From contig NZ_JAJEWJ010000002.1 in the NCBI RefSeq assembly GCF_020687765.1, forward strand, positions 62,001 through 126,000: a stretch of DNA of 64,000 bases. Reading direction: 5' to 3'. The notes beneath the pieces were generated by a model that made no database searches, was not told where the DNA came from, and saw only the letters and a list, made by a program, of their open reading frames with translations. Source of the DNA: Sphingobacterium sp. FBM7-1. Lineage in GTDB: Bacteria; Bacteroidota; Bacteroidia; Sphingobacteriales; Sphingobacteriaceae. Position numbers and translations under genes: made by a program. This document shows, piece after piece, positions 17,456 to 26,065 of this stretch (position 1 is its first letter; every line of letters starts with the position of its first letter).

Positions 17456-18550
17456 ATGGCAAATCTAGATCTGACTATAAATGGTGATAGCGAGGAGCAT
17501 AAAAAAGGCAACGAAGTGTCGGCAAATTTCTCCGATGAAGAGAAGGCTATCATCAAACAATATAAGGATAAAATTAACCTCAGCTCTACCACCGATGTTA
17601 TCCAATATGGTGTGGGGAGCCAAACGAAAGTCAGTAATTTTTCAAATGAAATACTGAAACAAGTACGTACAAAAGATATGGGGGGAGCAGAAGATATTCT
17701 ACTGAATCTGCGCTCAGACATTAAGTCTTTTGACGATAACCTAAATAAAAAGCCGTTGATTCCCTTTTTCGACAACCTGAAGAAAAAGGTGAAGCGGATG
17801 CGTACGGAATATCAATCTGTGGAGAAGAACATCCATCAGATCGAATTAAAGTTGGAAGGGCATTATAAAAACCTGGCTAAGGATGTCAACATTTTTGACA
17901 AGCTCTTTGTAGAGAATCAGAACTATTTTAAAGAACTTTCGCTTTATATCGCAGCAGGTGAGGAAAAATTGCAGGAAGCCCATGAGACGACCTTGCCGCA
18001 GCTAAAGGCGGAAGCAGAGGCTTCGGGCGATCAGCATAAGGTACAAGCTTATAAAGATATGGAACAGCATGTGGTGCGTTTTGAACGCAAAATCCATGAC
18101 TTGAAGCTGACCCGTATGGTGGTGCTCCAAACTGCCCCACAGATCAGGTTGATACAGAATAACAGCTCGTCGTTGATGGAAAAAATCCAGTCTTCTTTGG
18201 TCAACACGATCCCGCTATGGAAAAATCAGATGGTGTTAACCTTAGGCATTGCACATTCGCAACGCGCGCTGGAAGCACAGAAGGGTGTTACCGATGCAAC
18301 GAATGAGCTGCTGAGACGTAACTCCGAAATGTTAAAGGAATCGACGGTGAATATCGCAAAAGAAACGGAACGTGGTATCGTGGATATTGAAACCATTAAG
18401 AAAGCCAACCAAGATATCGTTTCGACAATCGATCAGGTACTTCAAATACAACGAGAAGGCCGAGAAAAACGCAAAGTCGTCGAACAGGAATTATTGCAGA
18501 CGGAAAATGAGTTGAAGACGCATATATTGAAGTCTGCTACTGAAGAGTAG
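17456..18550 (+). CDS. telA: Toxic anion resistance protein TelA family
   Basis: 364 residues, soluble, mostly long helices and coiled coil. Family features are NFSNEILKQVRTKDMGGAEDIL near residue 60, the LPFFDNL-type segment (here KKPLIPFFDNLKKKVKRM, about 98), a QIRLIQNNSSSLMEKIQSS block near 225, and a C-terminal helix with QALEAQKGVTDATNELL-like pattern. It is probably a partner of the membrane protein encoded just upstream. The gene is directly followed by repeat copy C. Confidence 0.9.
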   Translation: MANLDLTINGDSEEHKKGNEVSANFSDEEKAIIKQYKDKINLSSTTDVIQYGVGSQTKVSNFSNEILKQVRTKDMGGAEDILLNLRSDIKSFDDNLNKKPLIPFFDNLKKKVKRMRTEYQSVEKNIHQIELKLEGHYKNLAKDVNIFDKLFVENQNYFKELSLYIAAGEEKLQEAHETTLPQLKAEAEASGDQHKVQAYKDMEQHVVRFERKIHDLKLTRMVVLQTAPQIRLIQNNSSSLMEKIQSSLVNTIPLWKNQMVLTLGIAHSQRALEAQKGVTDATNELLRRNSEMLKESTVNIAKETERGIVDIETIKKANQDIVSTIDQVLQIQREGREKRKVVEQELLQTENELKTHILKSATEE

Positions 18551-18960
18551 CGTGTTCTTTTCCCCGTGAAAAGAACCAAAACCTCGCCACTTCAGATATT
18601 TGAAATTAGGGATAGTACTAAGGATGAGATTATACATACTTCAAATATCTGGATGTGGCATTACAGTGTTAAGGAGGGGTTGTACAATAGTGTATAGCGT
18701 GTCAAATATAGGCGTTATATAATGATAAATTAGAAAGATAGCACAAATGTAGACACCTCATGCACGCGGAACGCGGGCTAAAATGACCTTATATTGTTCT
18801 GCGCCCATTTTTCCGAAGACTATTCCGTGAAAACAAAATACTGTCTGAGCGCAGCGAGTTTATTTTGTTTAGGAATAGGCAAAGAAAAATAGCAGAACCA
18901 TATTCAGTCTTGACTTTTTTTGCTTCGTTTTTTGTGTCAAGACAAAAAATGAAGAACCCA
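18551..18960 (+). repeat. Long dispersed structured element, copy C
   Basis: Fills the gap between two convergent genes. Hairpin 18554-18576 (GTTCTTTT/AAAAGAAC); long stem arms GCCACTTCAGATATTTGAA (18586-18604) and TTCAAATATCTGGATGTGGC (18640-18659); box GTTAAGGAGGGGTTGTACAA (18668-18687); second hairpin 18791-18903 with outer arms ATATTGTTCTGC/GCAGAACCATAT, helices ATTTTTC/GAAAAAT, CTATTCC/GGAATAG and AAACAAAATA/TATTTTGTTT, and core CTGTCTGAGCGCAGCGAG (18841-18858). A 3' hairpin GTCTTGAC/GTCAAGAC (18907-18943) closes it. Helix sequences differ from copy A but remain paired. Confidence 0.87.
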
Positions 18961-18962
18961 AA

Positions 18963-19496
18963 TCAGTCTTCCCATCTCTTTTTAGGCACACACGAAATCC
19001 CCTGCGTTTTCCGCAACACAATCGGCCGTTGGTCGTACCGACTCTCTAGTACCAACGAATCCGCATCGTAATAGGCGATCCGGTAACGCGGTAAATAGGT
19101 TCCCGTTCGATAGCATCCCGAAGTCTTGTATCGGCCGTTTGGGCGTGTATAGATACCCTCGCCGATTAGGCTGTCTCCACGGATGACATAGACTCCGCGG
19201 GCGTATTCTTTCCATTGCCCGTCCTGATAACAGGAATCAGGAATGCGTTGCATTTTGGCGTTAACCTCCATGGTGGTGTAGACCGAATCGCAGACGAACC
19301 GGAACTCATGCAAGGTGTAATCCATCATTTGGGATTGATGGGCAATGCTATCTTGTATCCAAACTCCTTGAAGATAATCAGCGCCTTCGGATTGCATCTC
19401 GGAATGGCGTACACAGCTGCTTATAAAAAGAAGCATGCCTACCATCGTAGATAGGCATGCGTGTATTTTATATTTTTTTACAAAAGATATAATCAC
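18963..19496 (-). CDS. Lipoprotein of unknown function downstream of fumC
   Basis: 177 residues with a signal peptide and lipobox LFISSC (C28). The mature part is beta-rich: YLQGVWIQDSIAHQSQ, a middle part with four more cysteines, and RYRIAYYDADSLVLESRYD, resembling lipocalin-like small lipoproteins of Bacteroidota. It begins only 4 bases after fumC's stop, so it is probably co-transcribed with fumC; no enzymatic motif is seen and I do not assign it fumarase activity. Confidence 0.75.
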   Translation of the reverse strand: MIISFVKKYKIHACLSTMVGMLLFISSCVRHSEMQSEGADYLQGVWIQDSIAHQSQMMDYTLHEFRFVCDSVYTTMEVNAKMQRIPDSCYQDGQWKEYARGVYVIRGDSLIGEGIYTRPNGRYKTSGCYRTGTYLPRYRIAYYDADSLVLESRYDQRPIVLRKTQGISCVPKKRWED

Positions 19497-19500
19497 TTCG

Positions 19501-20898
19501 TTATTTTAAGCTTCCCACCATTTCTTCTGGCTTCACCCACTGATCAAACTCTTCGGCGGTGACGTAACCTAAAGCGATCGCGGTTTCTTTCAGGGTAGAA
19601 TTGTTTTTATGGGCGGTTTGTGCTATTTCTGCTGCCTTGTAATAGCCGATTTTGGTATTCAATGCTGTAACAAGCATCAGGGAGTTGTCGACTAATTCCT
19701 TGATACGTTCGTAATTCGGCTCAATACCGATAGCACAATGCTCTTCAAACGATACACAAGCATCGCCGATAAGCCGCGCCGACTCTAGGAAGTTGGCCGC
19801 CATAACGGGTTTGAATACGTTGAGTTCATAATGCCCTTGCGTGCCGCCGATCGTGATGGCAACGTCATTTCCCATAACTTGAGCAGCGACCATGGTCAAT
19901 GCTTCACATTGGGTAGGGTTCACTTTTCCCGGCATAATGGAAGAACCGGGCTCATTTTCTGGAATTAAAATTTCGCCGATACCCGAACGTGGGCCGGAAG
20001 CTAACATGCGAATGTCATTAGCGATTTTATTTAAGGAAACAGCGAGTTGTTTAAGCGCACCATGGGATTCGACGATTGCATCGTGTGCGGCAAGTGCCTC
20101 AAATTTATTGGGAGCCGTGATAAAAGGCAATCCGGTAAATTCAGCGATGTATTTTGCAACGACAACATCATAACCTGCTGGTGTATTCAACCCGGTTCCT
20201 ACGGCTGTACCGCCTAATGCCAATTCGGATAGGTGGGCTAAGGTGTTTTTTAAAGCTTTTAGTCCATGATTAAGTTGGGCGACATAGCCGGATAGTTCTT
20301 GGCCAAGTGTGATCGGTGTAGCGTCCATCAAGTGTGTACGGCCGATCTTAACGACATGCATGAACTCTTCGGATTTACGCTGTAAGGTGTCGCGTAGTTT
20401 TTCTACCCCAGGGATGGTCACTTCCACGACCGCTTTGTAGGCGGCAATATGCATGCCGGTAGGAAAAGTATCGTTGGAAGACTGGGACTTATTGACATCG
20501 TCATTGGCTTTTAAAACGGGTTCACCTTCGCCAATTTTGCCGCCTGCCAATACTTGTGCACGGTTAGCAACTACTTCGTTGACGTTCATGTTAGATTGTG
20601 TGCCCGATCCGGTTTGCCAGATGACTAACGGAAATTGATCATCCAATTTACCGGCTAAGATTTCGTCACATACGGCGCCAATGGCATCGCGTTTCTCTAC
20701 GGGTAAAACACCCAATTCGTGATTAGCAAAAGCTGCTGCTTTTTTCAAGTAGGCGAAGCCTTCGATAATTTCTTTTGGCATGGAGGCTGCCGGACCAATC
20801 TTAAAATTGTTGCGTGAACGCTCGGTTTGTGCTCCCCAATATTTATCCGCGGGAACCTGAACTTCACCCATGGTATCTTTTTCTATCCTAAATGACAT
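19501..20898 (-). CDS. fumC: Fumarate hydratase class II
   Basis: TCA-cycle enzyme converting fumarate to malate, iron-independent. 465 residues, standard length. Signatures: [14 protein letters not shown] (about 97), the [18 protein letters not shown] block (about 187) and the superfamily signature [15 protein letters not shown] (about 317) with the catalytic loop serine. The promoter is a TAACTTTG box 52 bases before the ATG. Followed after 4 bases by a lipoprotein gene. Confidence 0.98.
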   Translation of the reverse strand: MSFRIEKDTMGEVQVPADKYWGAQTERSRNNFKIGPAASMPKEIIEGFAYLKKAAAFANHELGVLPVEKRDAIGAVCDEILAGKLDDQFPLVIWQTGSGTQSNMNVNEVVANRAQVLAGGKIGEGEPVLKANDDVNKSQSSNDTFPTGMHIAAYKAVVEVTIPGVEKLRDTLQRKSEEFMHVVKIGRTHLMDATPITLGQELSGYVAQLNHGLKALKNTLAHLSELALGGTAVGTGLNTPAGYDVVVAKYIAEFTGLPFITAPNKFEALAAHDAIVESHGALKQLAVSLNKIANDIRMLASGPRSGIGEILIPENEPGSSIMPGKVNPTQCEALTMVAAQVMGNDVAITIGGTQGHYELNVFKPVMAANFLESARLIGDACVSFEEHCAIGIEPNYERIKELVDNSLMLVTALNTKIGYYKAAEIAQTAHKNNSTLKETAIALGYVTAEEFDQWVKPEEMVGSLK

Positions 20899-20950
20899 AG
20901 TATGTTATGAAAGTTAAATGTTAAAAATCAACCTGTAAAAGGTTGTATGA

Positions 20951-20958
20951 CAAAGTTA
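20951..20958 (-). promoter_or_regulatory. -7 box for fumC
   Basis: Minus strand reads TAACTTTG. The predicted leader of about 48 bases contains a small hairpin AACCTTTTACAGGTT. Confidence 0.55.
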
Positions 20959-20968
20959 AGGAAAATAA

Positions 20969-21538
20969 TTACATCCCCAACCGATTATTGATACGTTGCT
21001 GTATATGGTGGTAGAGCTGTTTGGGTTTCAATGTACGCCAAGGAAATGTATTAAAATCACCGCCAAAGTGGATGTAGTAATCAATCCCTTCGGACTGGAA
21101 TTCTTGCATGACGTGGTCACGGAAATTTACCGCTACAATCCATCCGTCTTCGACATCCTGAAACCACTCTTCATAATAGGAGTCGTCTGACGGGTGAAAG
21201 TTGAGTATGTTTTCGCCAATAAGCAAGTATTTGGTGATCCCTTCTGCAATCATCATGTCGATAATTTCGCGCTTTAAGAGCATGATGTCGTTGTATAAGG
21301 CGTCGTTCCATTCGCCGATGATCTCCATGACGGCAAAACCTGTGTCATAATCGGCATAAAGAATTTTTAGATACAGTGTCTGTGAACCGAATTCATCCCA
21401 TTGGGGATGTAACAGGAAATTATAAATCTGCTTGTCGTATTCGAATTCACTATAGATGACACCATAGAAAGGCGATCGCTCGTCTTCTGCAGCGATATAA
21501 TCATCGCGCCAATTATAATAGGGTTCTATCTCATGCAT
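20969..21538 (-). CDS. Uncharacterised acidic protein, 189 aa
   Basis: I do not recognise a named family. Soluble, aromatic- and acid-rich, no signal peptide. Visible segments include IEPYYNWRDDYIAAEDERSP at the start, LLHPQWDEFGSQTLYLKILY, a DEYxxW-like EEWFQDVEDGWIVAVNFRDH and the ending LYHHIQQRINNRLGM. Such unannotated proteins occur in Sphingobacteriaceae (from memory). It lies between fumC and repeat copy D, and stops 10 bases before the fumC promoter box. Confidence 0.75.
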   Translation of the reverse strand: MHEIEPYYNWRDDYIAAEDERSPFYGVIYSEFEYDKQIYNFLLHPQWDEFGSQTLYLKILYADYDTGFAVMEIIGEWNDALYNDIMLLKREIIDMMIAEGITKYLLIGENILNFHPSDDSYYEEWFQDVEDGWIVAVNFRDHVMQEFQSEGIDYYIHFGGDFNTFPWRTLKPKQLYHHIQQRINNRLGM

Positions 21539-21546
21539 ATATTTTA

Positions 21547-21690
21547 ATGTATCCTTTTTTTAGAAAAATGGACAAAAAAATCGTCGCTGCGGATATTAGA
21601 AAGAATGTGTAGTGCAGAGGCATGTTTCTACATGCTTCAAATATCCGGAGGCGACATTCTTCAGTTCATGGAGGGAAGTGCAATACTGTC
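21547..21690 (+). repeat. Short dispersed structured element, copy D
   Basis: Lies in the divergent gap upstream of two genes. A/T hairpin about 21550-21573; long stem arms GTCGCTGCGGATATTAGA (21583-21600) and TTCAAATATCCGGAGGCGAC (21636-21655); degenerate box GTTCATGGAGGGAAGTGCAA (21664-21683). This is the most divergent copy, yet the stem pairing is kept. The rest of the gap (21691-21847) is A/T-rich and holds the promoter of the S41 gene. Confidence 0.8.
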
Positions 21691-21823
21691 CTCAACTAAA
21701 ACAAAGATAGAAATAAATTATCACGTAGATTTTACGGAACGATTATGAACAATCCCGCATTTAATATGTATATTATTCACATACTTGTTTTATTTATTCA
21801 GTAAATATTTGAGAAAACTATTT

Positions 21824-21831
21824 TAATTTTG
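21824..21831 (+). promoter_or_regulatory. -7 box for the S41 peptidase gene
   Basis: TAATTTTG matches TAnnTTTG, 16 bases before the ATG at 21848. No -33 TTG at the usual distance. Confidence 0.5.
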
Positions 21832-21847
21832 CAACCGAATTTTATCC

Positions 21848-23455
21848 ATGCAAAAAGGCACTAAACGGAATATTTTTGTCGCGGCTACTTATGCCGCAGT
21901 TTTACTTTTGGGTATCTTGCTCGGTCAGAATTATGCCGACGAGCAGGGAAGTAAGCCGGGTAGTACCTTAGTGCCTATCGGGCTGTCGAGCAACACGTGG
22001 AAAGTACAACAATTGCTAAACCTGGTCGCGGAGGCTTATGTGGATAGTGTCGATATTGATTCGGTGCAGAACGGCGCGATTAACCATATTATATCCCATT
22101 TGGATCCTTATTCGAGTTATTTAGTTCCTTATGAATCCCAACGGCAGACGGAGATTTTGGAGGGAACATTTGAGGGTATTGGTATGGAGTATTTTAATCT
22201 CAACGATACGTTGATGATTGTTTCCTTGATTAATGGTGGTCCGGCGGATAAGGCGGGTTTTAGGGTGGGGGATAAGTTGCTGAAGATTGGGGACGAGCGC
22301 GTAGCAGGTATGAACATTTCCCGGGAGAGTGTGGAGAAGCTGATCCGGGGGCGTAGAGGAACGGAAGTCTATATCCACGTTAAGCGGGATGGTGAGGAGA
22401 TGGTGGCACCGATTAAAGTGGTGCGTGATCAGATAACGGTAAGTTCGCTGGATGTGGTTTATATGATTGAATCGGGTGTTGGTTATATCAAGGTTAGGCG
22501 ATTTGGGATTAATACGGCAGCAGAGTTTAAACAGGCGATTATTGAGCTGAAAAAGCAGGGAGCGCAGAAACTCATTCTTGATCTGCGCGACAATGGTGGT
22601 GGATATTTTCACATGGCGATTAAAATGGCTAGCGAGTTTTTTGCTGATAGACGGCTTATTGTCTATACGCAAGGGGCGCATGAAGAGCGACATGAATATT
22701 ACTCCGATAGTACGCAGGGCGGAAATTTCGCAACGGGACAACTGGTCGTTCTTATTAATGAAAACACGGCCTCGGCTAGCGAAATCGTAGCGGGGGCTAT
22801 ACAGGATTGGGATCGGGGGACAATCGTCGGGAGGCGATCGTACGGAAAGGGTATTGTTCAGGAACAATTTGATTTTTCGGACGGCTCGACCGTGAATTTG
22901 AGTATAGCACGTTATTTCACGCCCTTGGGACGGAGTATCCAGAAAAAGTATATACCGAATTGGTCGAACATGATCGATTATAATAATATGTATAATGGCT
23001 TATGGGCCTTGGATACGCTCTATGCGCATGGAATGGCGTTTGAAACCCAGGCGGGAAAAAAGGTTTACAGTGGAGGGGGGATTCTGCCCGATATTCACGT
23101 GGCGCAGGATTCGAATGCCTTGAGTCTTTTTTATCAGGATTTGATACAATATAGCTTTATTGAGCAATTTGTGTATACGCGTTTTACGAAACAGGCGCCG
23201 GCTTATTCGATCGAAAATTTCTTGCAGGGTTATCACTTGCCGGATAATGAATATGGGGTGTTTATTGAATTTGTACGCGAAGAAGGGTTTGTGATTTCCG
23301 ACCGGAAAAAAGACGAGCTGCGCGATCTTATCGAATCGGATATCGAGGCTTTGGTAGGACGGCTTTATTTTGGACGCGAGGCTTATTTTAAAGTCAAAAA
23401 CCGAAACGATAGCTTCGTGCAAAAAGCGTTGGAGTTTTTACAGCCTACAAACTAA
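21848..23455 (+). CDS. C-terminal processing peptidase, S41 family
   Basis: 535 residues. N-terminal hydrophobic anchor (about 8-28), helical region, PDZ domain (about 95-180; GGPADKAGFRVGDKLLKIG), then the tail-specific protease domain with ILDLRDNGGGYF, the nucleophile serine in NENTASASEIVAGA and the lysine in RRSYGKGIVQEQ. A Ser/Lys dyad periplasmic protease of the Prc/CtpA type. The stop codon overlaps by 11 bases the end of a truncated phosphatase-fold gene on the other strand. Confidence 0.95.
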   Translation: MQKGTKRNIFVAATYAAVLLLGILLGQNYADEQGSKPGSTLVPIGLSSNTWKVQQLLNLVAEAYVDSVDIDSVQNGAINHIISHLDPYSSYLVPYESQRQTEILEGTFEGIGMEYFNLNDTLMIVSLINGGPADKAGFRVGDKLLKIGDERVAGMNISRESVEKLIRGRRGTEVYIHVKRDGEEMVAPIKVVRDQITVSSLDVVYMIESGVGYIKVRRFGINTAAEFKQAIIELKKQGAQKLILDLRDNGGGYFHMAIKMASEFFADRRLIVYTQGAHEERHEYYSDSTQGGNFATGQLVVLINENTASASEIVAGAIQDWDRGTIVGRRSYGKGIVQEQFDFSDGSTVNLSIARYFTPLGRSIQKKYIPNWSNMIDYNNMYNGLWALDTLYAHGMAFETQAGKKVYSGGGILPDIHVAQDSNALSLFYQDLIQYSFIEQFVYTRFTKQAPAYSIENFLQGYHLPDNEYGVFIEFVREEGFVISDRKKDELRDLIESDIEALVGRLYFGREAYFKVKNRNDSFVQKALEFLQPTN

Positions 23456-24142
23456 TGTCTGCCATAAGCGGGTAATGGTCGGAAAGCTCTTGCTTGATGA
23501 TCTGGTAGTTTTCGACTTGAAACTGTGGACTACAGAATATGTAGTCGATCTGAAAAATGGGTAGCATCTCGTAATGGGTAACGCCCCATCCTTGTCCTTT
23601 TTCCTGAAAGGTGTTTTTCATGCCTTTTCCGATAAGGTTCACACTATAGGACATGGGGGTGTCATTGAAATCACCGGTGATGATAATGGGATAGTGTGTA
23701 GCTTCTATATGATGGCGTAAGGCTTCTGCTTGTTGGCTGCGACGCTCGAAGGCATATTTCAATTTTCTTCCTACTCGAGTAGTAGCTTGCTCTTCATGGG
23801 CTGTATTGGAGGGGTTTTGGATAAATTCTTTGTCTTCTGTCTGCAGGCCAAAAGAACGTAAGTGTACATTATATACGCGGATGGTATCCGAACTTTTTAC
23901 GATATCGGCAAAGGTAATCCGGTTGATCCCATACTCACTTTCTGTGATTGTACCCGAATGGATAATGGGGTATTTTGAAAAAATAATTTGTCCGTAGCCT
24001 TCGTGTTCACTTTTGTTGGCTGGTTCAAAAAAGTAATCTTGGAGCCCGCTCTCGGCCAAAATGCGGTCGCTCATTTGTTTGGTACCTTTGATCTTCGTGA
24101 AAAACTCTTGTATGGAGAGGATATCAGGATCTGTATTTTTCC
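23445..24142 (-). pseudogene. Truncated copy of the exo/endonuclease/phosphatase-family gene
   Basis: Carries the C-terminal ~230 codons of the gene at 27044-28168. From about 23572 to 24142 the two copies look identical base for base, while the last ~115 bases differ at many mostly third positions and the C-terminus reads YPLMADISL instead of YPIFADIRLVTDKH. The membrane part and the first metal-ligand region (SFNAHLF) are missing. The left break is at the end of the S41 gene; the right break runs into a transposase fragment. A 209-residue frame could start at internal ATG 24074, but it would lack half of the fold, so I call it broken. Confidence 0.8.
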
Positions 24143-24219
24143 ATCGCCTCTTCCAAAAGCAGTTCTCCGCTGAGAATAGCCTTAACAGCTTCGAGCTGTA
24201 TCTCCTGTTTTGATTTCAT
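24124..24219 (-). mobile_element. Transposase N-terminal helix-turn-helix remnant
   Basis: A 31-codon frame from ATG 24219 reads MKSKQEIQLEAVKAILSGEL and then LLEEAMEKYRS before a TGA. This resembles the first helices of IS3-type OrfA or related transposase HTH proteins (KLEAVKxxLSGE...EEAxxKY). It breaks off exactly where the truncated phosphatase-fold copy begins; the last codons belong to that copy. The two sequences share AAAAATAC at the junction. No terminal repeats or the rest of the IS are present. Confidence 0.5.
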
Positions 24220-24270
24220 TTGTTTCCTTGTTCTGTTTATCCATCAAACTTCCCCGGGGTTAATCTGGTG

Positions 24271-24303
24271 AAAAAGAGGCTAACCGTTTGGAGAGCCTCT
24301 TTT
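24271..24303 (-). terminator. Hairpin terminator after the fimbrillin-like gene
   Basis: AAAAGAGGCT/AGCCTCTTTT 10-bp stem with a 12-base loop, 27 bases past the stop of the minus-strand gene, with a T-run on the minus strand. Confidence 0.85.
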
Positions 24304-24329
24304 GCAATAGTGTAAAAATTGTGTTGAAT

Positions 24330-25826
24330 TTAATTAGCGTTCTTAACGCATCTAATCTTAATGTCCGTCGATGATTTTTGTTCAGAAAACCCGACAGTAT
24401 TTGGTTTGTTATATCCTCCAAATTGTATACTGGCAGCGTTTGATGTGTTTTCGCTATTATAGGTCCAATATTTGTTCACATGGCCTCCATTTCCAGGGAA
24501 AAACAAATAATCCGCAGAGTTTTCGGAAGCTAATTGTAAATCATCTGTTCCGTAAAACACACCTCGATCTTCAGTGCTTGTCCCTCCATAATGATATTGC
24601 CAATCTGTGTCTACACCAGGTGTAGCAATTAGCGTTGCATATTCTTCAGAAGAAGGTGTATACCATTCTCCTCCAGGTACCAATGTACAAGGGTCACGAT
24701 TTACGTCGTATTCTGGCATGTCAGCGATTGAGGGGGCAGTTCCTTCTCCTACTGGTAATGGCCAGTTGAAGTACCAAAAATCACCTTGTTCAGTTGGGGC
24801 AGCAAAACCATAGCTACCATCGTTATAGACAAGATTGCCGGGTGCCCATATAAAACCTCCAATCTCAAATCCTTCTTCCTCCTCTTTATCACCCAAGTTT
24901 AACTCTAGCGTATATTGAACACCAGCTCTTAAAGCCCATCCGTCGCTGCTAACCGCACCGTCAATACCATTGATCGTTACGCCTGTCAATTCGACGGTAC
25001 CATTATCGGTGTCTTCTACCGCAATCATGGCAGGAGCGCTTGTCCACGTTTGACCAGCCGTTTGTCCTGCGAAGCTGATGCTTGCTGCTGTTGTCGCTGC
25101 ACCAAAGCTAACAACGCCGGTTTCTTCGTTAAATGTATAGTCGTGGTTTGGCGCAAGGGTACCTGCATTAATAGCTGTGATCTCGCGTCCGGAACCTGCA
25201 TTGAATACAACGGTTACTTCGGTAAGTTTGTGTTCCAATACAATTGCAAGGGTGTTAGCACCGTCTTCTACGCTGAAACTACCCGATACCCAAAGTGGGT
25301 CGCGGTCTGCGCCGGAAGCGCCTGCATCTCCATAAGCATAGGCCACATAAGTGTAGTTGCCAGCCTCAATGTTGAATTTATGTTCTCCTTCACCTTGTGT
25401 GAATGTTTCGGTAGTTACTTCGTTTCCGTCTTTGTATACGACAACCGTATATGCTGTACCGTCTGCCAAAGGCAAAACATCGCCCTCTCCGGTAGCCGTT
25501 ACATCAGCACGTTTTGCGGAAGCACGTAATGCCGGTGCGGTAGTCGTTACCTCTCTTAATGTTGCTGTAACATTAAACTGATCGTTAAATTTAACGACTT
25601 GACGTTGTACGGCGGGTGTAGCTACGCTTTTGCTAGAAGAAGCCGAAGCGCGTAGACCGGCTTTCGCGTTGTTGCCAGTCGCTTTGCCCACACCTTTCAT
25701 GTCAATCGTAACCGTCGCTTCTCCTGTGTTTACGCCATCTATGCCATTATCTTTTTGACACGAAGAAGCAAAAACGGTAACGGCCATAAATAAAGCCAAA
25801 AATGTTTTGATGTTGTTGTATTTCAT
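24330..25826 (-). CDS. Fimbrillin-family lipoprotein
   Basis: 498 residues, with lipobox FASSC (C23). After an Ala/Ser/Lys-rich linker (25-85) comes a FimB/Mfa-like beta domain: TYVAYAYGDAG (about 155), a donor-strand-type HKLTEVTVVF (about 200) and repeats of VELTGVTINGIDG type. The C-terminal domain (about 320-498) has GGEWYTPSSEEYATL and ends DIKIRCVKN, the pattern of FISUMP-type domains fused to fimbrillins. Probably exported as a lipoprotein and displayed at the cell surface. A 60-codon gene lies 56 bases upstream and probably shares the transcript. Confidence 0.82.
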   Translation of the reverse strand: MKYNNIKTFLALFMAVTVFASSCQKDNGIDGVNTGEATVTIDMKGVGKATGNNAKAGLRASASSSKSVATPAVQRQVVKFNDQFNVTATLREVTTTAPALRASAKRADVTATGEGDVLPLADGTAYTVVVYKDGNEVTTETFTQGEGEHKFNIEAGNYTYVAYAYGDAGASGADRDPLWVSGSFSVEDGANTLAIVLEHKLTEVTVVFNAGSGREITAINAGTLAPNHDYTFNEETGVVSFGAATTAASISFAGQTAGQTWTSAPAMIAVEDTDNGTVELTGVTINGIDGAVSSDGWALRAGVQYTLELNLGDKEEEEGFEIGGFIWAPGNLVYNDGSYGFAAPTEQGDFWYFNWPLPVGEGTAPSIADMPEYDVNRDPCTLVPGGEWYTPSSEEYATLIATPGVDTDWQYHYGGTSTEDRGVFYGTDDLQLASENSADYLFFPGNGGHVNKYWTYNSENTSNAASIQFGGYNKPNTVGFSEQKSSTDIKIRCVKNAN

Positions 25827-25882
25827 TGTTTATAATTTCAAATGTTAATATAAAATTGAATGTAGTGACGCTATCACCCGAT

Positions 25883-26065
25883 CTACCAATGATTGTTTTG
25901 CACCTCTTGGGTCTGTGTTTCCGTGGTATTCCATTTTTGGTCTACGGACGGTGTTACGGAACCGGCAGCGATACCATACTCTAATTCTACCTCCATGGAA
26001 CGGAGAACAGGCGCTTCATAGGGAAGCTTAGTGCCTAGGTTTTCAGTCGAATTTTTAGTTTTCAT
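25883..26065 (-). CDS. 60-residue peptide gene upstream of the fimbrillin-like gene
   Basis: Small protein without signal peptide or membrane segment. It contains YEAPVLRSMEVELEYGIAAG around residues 16-35, then a Ser/Thr/Gln-rich tail ending in NNHW. Small proteins with a P-x-V/L...VELE-x-GIAAGS core and a Trp-ending tail recur next to fimbrillin-type genes in Bacteroidota (from memory), with no known role to my knowledge. The leader-like half, a Gly-Ala-Ala-Gly-Ser hinge and polar C-terminal part recall a peptide precursor, but no maturation enzyme is nearby. Same strand and likely same operon as the fimbrillin gene. Confidence 0.7.
   Translation of the reverse strand: MKTKNSTENLGTKLPYEAPVLRSMEVELEYGIAAGSVTPSVDQKWNTTETQTQEVQNNHW

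Noticed and set aside
23445..24074. A second intact EEP phosphatase gene of 209 residues
   Set aside because: It lacks the membrane part and the first catalytic region present in the full copy and joins a transposase fragment; it is a truncated duplicate.
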